Shown: positions 31,852 through 34,528 of the stretch, in pieces | Position numbering within the stretch: the first letter of the stretch is position 1 | How the letters are laid out: each line of letters begins with the position of its first letter | Assembly (NCBI GenBank): GCA_015655015.1 | Contig: JAATFV010000201.1 | Span: 1-34,528, forward strand | Direction of reading: 5' to 3' | DNA from: Chitinophagales bacterium | GTDB lineage: Bacteria; Bacteroidota; Bacteroidia; Chitinophagales; Chitinophagaceae | DNA: 34,528 nucleotides | The notes under the pieces: model-generated | Database searches by the model: none | Told to the model about the DNA's origin: nothing | Seen by the model: only the letters and a program-made list of their open reading frames with translations | Translations under genes and position numbers: made by a program

Positions 31852-33981
31852 ATGAGAAAAACAGGGCTCTCCGTCATTCTTACTTTCACCCTATATATAC
31901 TGTTCGGGCAGACGAACGGAAGGGATTCTGTAAGAGCACTGGACCAGGTAGTCGTGACGGCTTCCCGCACGCTCCGCATGCAGGATAGTGTTCCTGTTCC
32001 GGTGACCCTGATCACGAAAAAAGATATACAGCGCCTGGGTTCCCGCAGATTGATCGACGTACTCAGGGAACAGACGGGGCTGGTATTTACTACCGATGAA
32101 CATGGCAGCGGGTTACAGATGCAGGGGCTTGATCCCGACTATACGATGATACTGATCGATGGGCAGCCACTGATCGGCCGTCTTACGGGCAAACTGGACC
32201 TGAGCCGGATCACGGTGGGGAATATCGAGCGGATAGAGATCATCAAAGGTGCTTCTTCCTCTTTATATGGGAGTGAGGCCCTGGCAGGCGTCATCAATAT
32301 CATCACGACCGGCGCGGGAACGGCGACGAAAGCGGAGCTGTCGGCGAGAGGAGGTTCCTATGGCACTGCGGACCTGACAGCCAACGGTAATTATGCATTT
32401 GCCAACCGGAAGGGGGGATTGCAGCTGCTGGCTAATTATTACCGGACGGACGGTTATTCGCTTAGCTCCGGACAGTCGGGGCAGACCCTTCCTCCTTTTT
32501 ATAGCTATACGGTACAGGGCAAGCTGAAGTATGTGCTTAATCAGCGGTCTTCCCTTCAGCTGTCCGGCAGGTATGCCTACCGTTATCAACATACCGTATA
32601 TAATTTCAGCGGCAACGATCCTGAAAAAGATGCAACGGCGGAACATGATGTCAATTTTATCGGCACCTGGAACTATGCTTTCTCTTCCAGATGGAAGAGC
32701 CGGCTGGAATATTATCTCAGTCTTTACAATACCGACGAAAAGATCACCCAGCTGAATACGGGAAAGGAAAACGATACCAGTTTTTTCAGACAGGCCCTTC
32801 ACCGGCTGGAATGGCAGCAGGATTATACCATCAGCCGGCAACTGTTATTTACCGGAGGTATCGGCGGCAACCTGGAATCGGTGAAGGCTACCCGTTATCC
32901 CGGCAGGCAGGCCATGCAGAGCGGATATGTATATCTGCAGCAACAATATAATCCCGGTAAGCGCTGGAATATTATCGGGGGGCTTCGCGGAGATCTGCAC
33001 AGTGTCTATGGCAGCCTGGTAAGTCCCAAGCTGGCTCTGCAATATTATCCACATCCTAAATTGTCGGTGAAAGCCTCCCTGGGAAGAGGATTCAAAGCCC
33101 CTGATTTCCGGCAGCTCTATCTCACTTTTACCAATCCTTTGGTAGGGTATACCGTACTGGGAACGGAAGAGCTGAAGAAAGGAGCGCTGATGCAGATGCA
33201 GGAGGCCGGTGAAATAACTACGATCTATCCGGCCGCTTACCAGGCGTCTGCCGATCTGAAGGCGGAGAGGTCCTGGTCCTATAATGCGGGAGCGGTGTTC
33301 AAGCCCGTGTCTTCACTGCGTATCGAGCTAAACGCATTTTATAATAATGTAAACAACCTGATCCAGTCTGTGCCTGTTGCCGGAAAGACCAATGGATGGT
33401 TCGTTTATTCTTATGTAAATGTGTCGAAGGTATATACGGAAGGGGTGGAATTCTCCGGGCGGTGGCAATTGTTACGCAACCTGGACTGGCAATGGGGGTA
33501 TCAGCTGCTGTATGCGAAGGACCGGGATATTATCGATTCTATCAAGGCGGGAACAGGCAATTATGGAATGATAACAGATCCGCATACGGGTTCTTCCCGG
33601 CGGGCTGCTCCGAAGGATTATATCGGGCTGACGCAACGGTCGAGGCACCAGCTGAACACCAAAATTTTTTATCGTTATCCTGATTGGGGCCTGACGGCGG
33701 GCGCAAGGGCGAACTATTTCGGGAAGGCCGGTTTTGCCGACCAGAATGGGAATGGCTATATAGACCGGTATGATCAATTTGCGCCGTCATACTGCCTTCT
33801 TTCCTTCAGCCTGGAAAAGTCTTTATTAAAAGAGCGGCTGGCCATACAGCTGTCGGTAGAAAATGCGGGCAACTATACTAATGCGCTGGTCGCAGGTCAG
33901 CCGGGAAGACAGCTTTTTGCGGGAGTGCGATGGAACTGGGATAAGAAAACAATTAATCAATCATCTATAAAAGATCAATAG
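31852..33981 (+). CDS. TonB-dependent receptor, probably haem-related
   Basis: A 709-residue outer-membrane receptor. A signal peptide (1-22) precedes a TonB-box-like ALDQVVVTASR (about 29-39), the plug (about 45-155, with RLIDVLREQTGLVFTTDEHG and IERIEIIKGASSSLYGSEAL) and a 22-stranded barrel ending GRQLFAGVRWNWDKK. It lacks the STN and carboxypeptidase-like domains of SusC proteins. The next gene, one base later, encodes a HmuY-type lipoprotein, and HmuR/HmuY pairs are known for haem uptake. FRAP and NPDL boxes of classical haem receptors appear at most in a variant form (GRGFKAPDFRQLYL), so haem is an inference from context. Confidence 0.9.
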   Translation: MRKTGLSVILTFTLYILFGQTNGRDSVRALDQVVVTASRTLRMQDSVPVPVTLITKKDIQRLGSRRLIDVLREQTGLVFTTDEHGSGLQMQGLDPDYTMILIDGQPLIGRLTGKLDLSRITVGNIERIEIIKGASSSLYGSEALAGVINIITTGAGTATKAELSARGGSYGTADLTANGNYAFANRKGGLQLLANYYRTDGYSLSSGQSGQTLPPFYSYTVQGKLKYVLNQRSSLQLSGRYAYRYQHTVYNFSGNDPEKDATAEHDVNFIGTWNYAFSSRWKSRLEYYLSLYNTDEKITQLNTGKENDTSFFRQALHRLEWQQDYTISRQLLFTGGIGGNLESVKATRYPGRQAMQSGYVYLQQQYNPGKRWNIIGGLRGDLHSVYGSLVSPKLALQYYPHPKLSVKASLGRGFKAPDFRQLYLTFTNPLVGYTVLGTEELKKGALMQMQEAGEITTIYPAAYQASADLKAERSWSYNAGAVFKPVSSLRIELNAFYNNVNNLIQSVPVAGKTNGWFVYSYVNVSKVYTEGVEFSGRWQLLRNLDWQWGYQLLYAKDRDIIDSIKAGTGNYGMITDPHTGSSRRAAPKDYIGLTQRSRHQLNTKIFYRYPDWGLTAGARANYFGKAGFADQNGNGYIDRYDQFAPSYCLLSFSLEKSLLKERLAIQLSVENAGNYTNALVAGQPGRQLFAGVRWNWDKKTINQSSIKDQ

Positions 33982-33982
33982 T

Positions 33983-34528
33983 ATGCAGCAGAAAAAAAGG
34001 TTATGGTTTATTGGGTCTGTTTTAATTATATTGGGCGGTGCGGCCTGTAAAAAAGATAGTAGTACGCCACCCGATCTTTCCGTACGTACGCGACTTTCTA
34101 CCTATGTAGAACAGGATGGAAAGGGCATCGTATATGTAACGGACCTGCCGGGGGACACGGCGGCCAGTCCTGGTGCGCCGGCTAATACTATTTATTTCAG
34201 TTTTGCTACGAATGGCACCGTTGACGCATCGCAAAAGCTGACCGGTAACTGGGATGTCGCCTTTTCCAATATCTACAATTCCTATGTGACGATCAATAAC
34301 GGCGCCAATACCAATAGTCCTGGTTTTGGAAATACGGTGCAGGGAGCATTGTATATTGTGAACCAGCCTTTTGACAGTGTAAAGGCCGTGCCGGCAGCTT
34401 CTGCCGTTAATAGTAACGGGTCGGCCGGAATGGATGGATATCCTTCTGCGAGCTGGCCTGGCTGGTATCAATATAATATGACCACGCATATCCTGACGAC
34501 TATACAGGGGAAGACCCTTGTAATTAAG
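33983..34528 (+). CDS. HmuY-family lipoprotein (partial, runs off window)
   Basis: The first 182 residues of a lipoprotein; no stop is reached. The N-terminus MQQKKRLWFIGSVLIILGGA leads into AACKK, with the lipidated Cys at 22. The body has NTIYFSFATNGTV, LTGNWDVAFSNIYNSYVTIN, TVQGALYIVNQPFDSVKAV and the WPGWYQYN segment, which follow the HmuY-like layout (WDVAFSN..., F..V). HmuY proteins bind haem at the cell surface and pass it to the adjacent receptor. The one-base spacing after the receptor gene shows an operon. Downstream partners lie outside the window. Confidence 0.8.
   Translation, partial: MQQKKRLWFIGSVLIILGGAACKKDSSTPPDLSVRTRLSTYVEQDGKGIVYVTDLPGDTAASPGAPANTIYFSFATNGTVDASQKLTGNWDVAFSNIYNSYVTINNGANTNSPGFGNTVQGALYIVNQPFDSVKAVPAASAVNSNGSAGMDGYPSASWPGWYQYNMTTHILTTIQGKTLVIK

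Overview
The window looks like a chromosomal segment from a Bacteroidota bacterium, probably of the Chitinophagaceae type. The evidence is SusC/SusD pairs with an ECF sigma/FecR module, a HmuY-type lipoprotein beside a TonB-dependent receptor, Bacteroidota-style Crp/Fnr and DUF4143 genes, and -7 promoter elements of the form TAnnTTTG. No rRNA, complete tRNA or CRISPR array was seen.

Two very different halves meet at about 8540. Bases 1-8540 are AT-rich and accessory. They begin with the end of an insertion sequence (IS66-like) that cuts off a short-chain dehydrogenase gene. A frameshifted Crp/Fnr regulator, an intact YefM/YoeB toxin-antitoxin pair under a palindromic operator, a gene tail, a twice-frameshifted RelE-like toxin and a broken RHS C-terminus follow. 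Next comes an intact polymorphic-toxin locus: a secreted protein with a vestige of the RHS core and a GHH/HNH nuclease tip (5077-6219), and two SUKH-type (SMI1/KNR4) immunity proteins (6221-6802, 6811-7296). The locus is bracketed by two paralogous exported proteins (3622-5046 and 7330-8394) that share a transglutaminase-like Cys-His-Glu signature. Almost identical 48-base repeats, each a minus-strand terminator hairpin next to sequence resembling a tRNA 3' end, lie at 1315-1362 and 8475-8522. They bound this whole block, which suggests a 7.16-kb island or a hot-spot cassette.

Bases 8541 to the end are GC-richer and intact. They encode mainly exported hydrolases: a tricorn-like S41 protease, an exported SAM hydroxide adenosyltransferase-family protein, an esterase and an SGNH hydrolase in one operon, an SMP-30-type lactonase, a Tat-exported phosphocholine-specific phospholipase C, an S10-like carboxypeptidase and a YdcF/DUF218 protein. 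A DUF4143 ATPase with a palindromic operator, and an MDR-type oxidoreductase, sit among them.

From 23378 an exported propeller-like protein, ECF sigma factor, FecR anti-sigma, SusC (with STN signalling domain) and SusD form a self-regulated nutrient uptake locus. The window ends with a small Cys-rich protein on the minus strand and a TonB receptor plus HmuY-like lipoprotein pair, probably for haem, the last gene being cut by the window end.

The most interesting part is the toxin locus between the two transglutaminase-like paralogues: the recurrent pairing of this protein family with RHS-derived toxins suggests that it has a role in toxin delivery, maturation or protection.
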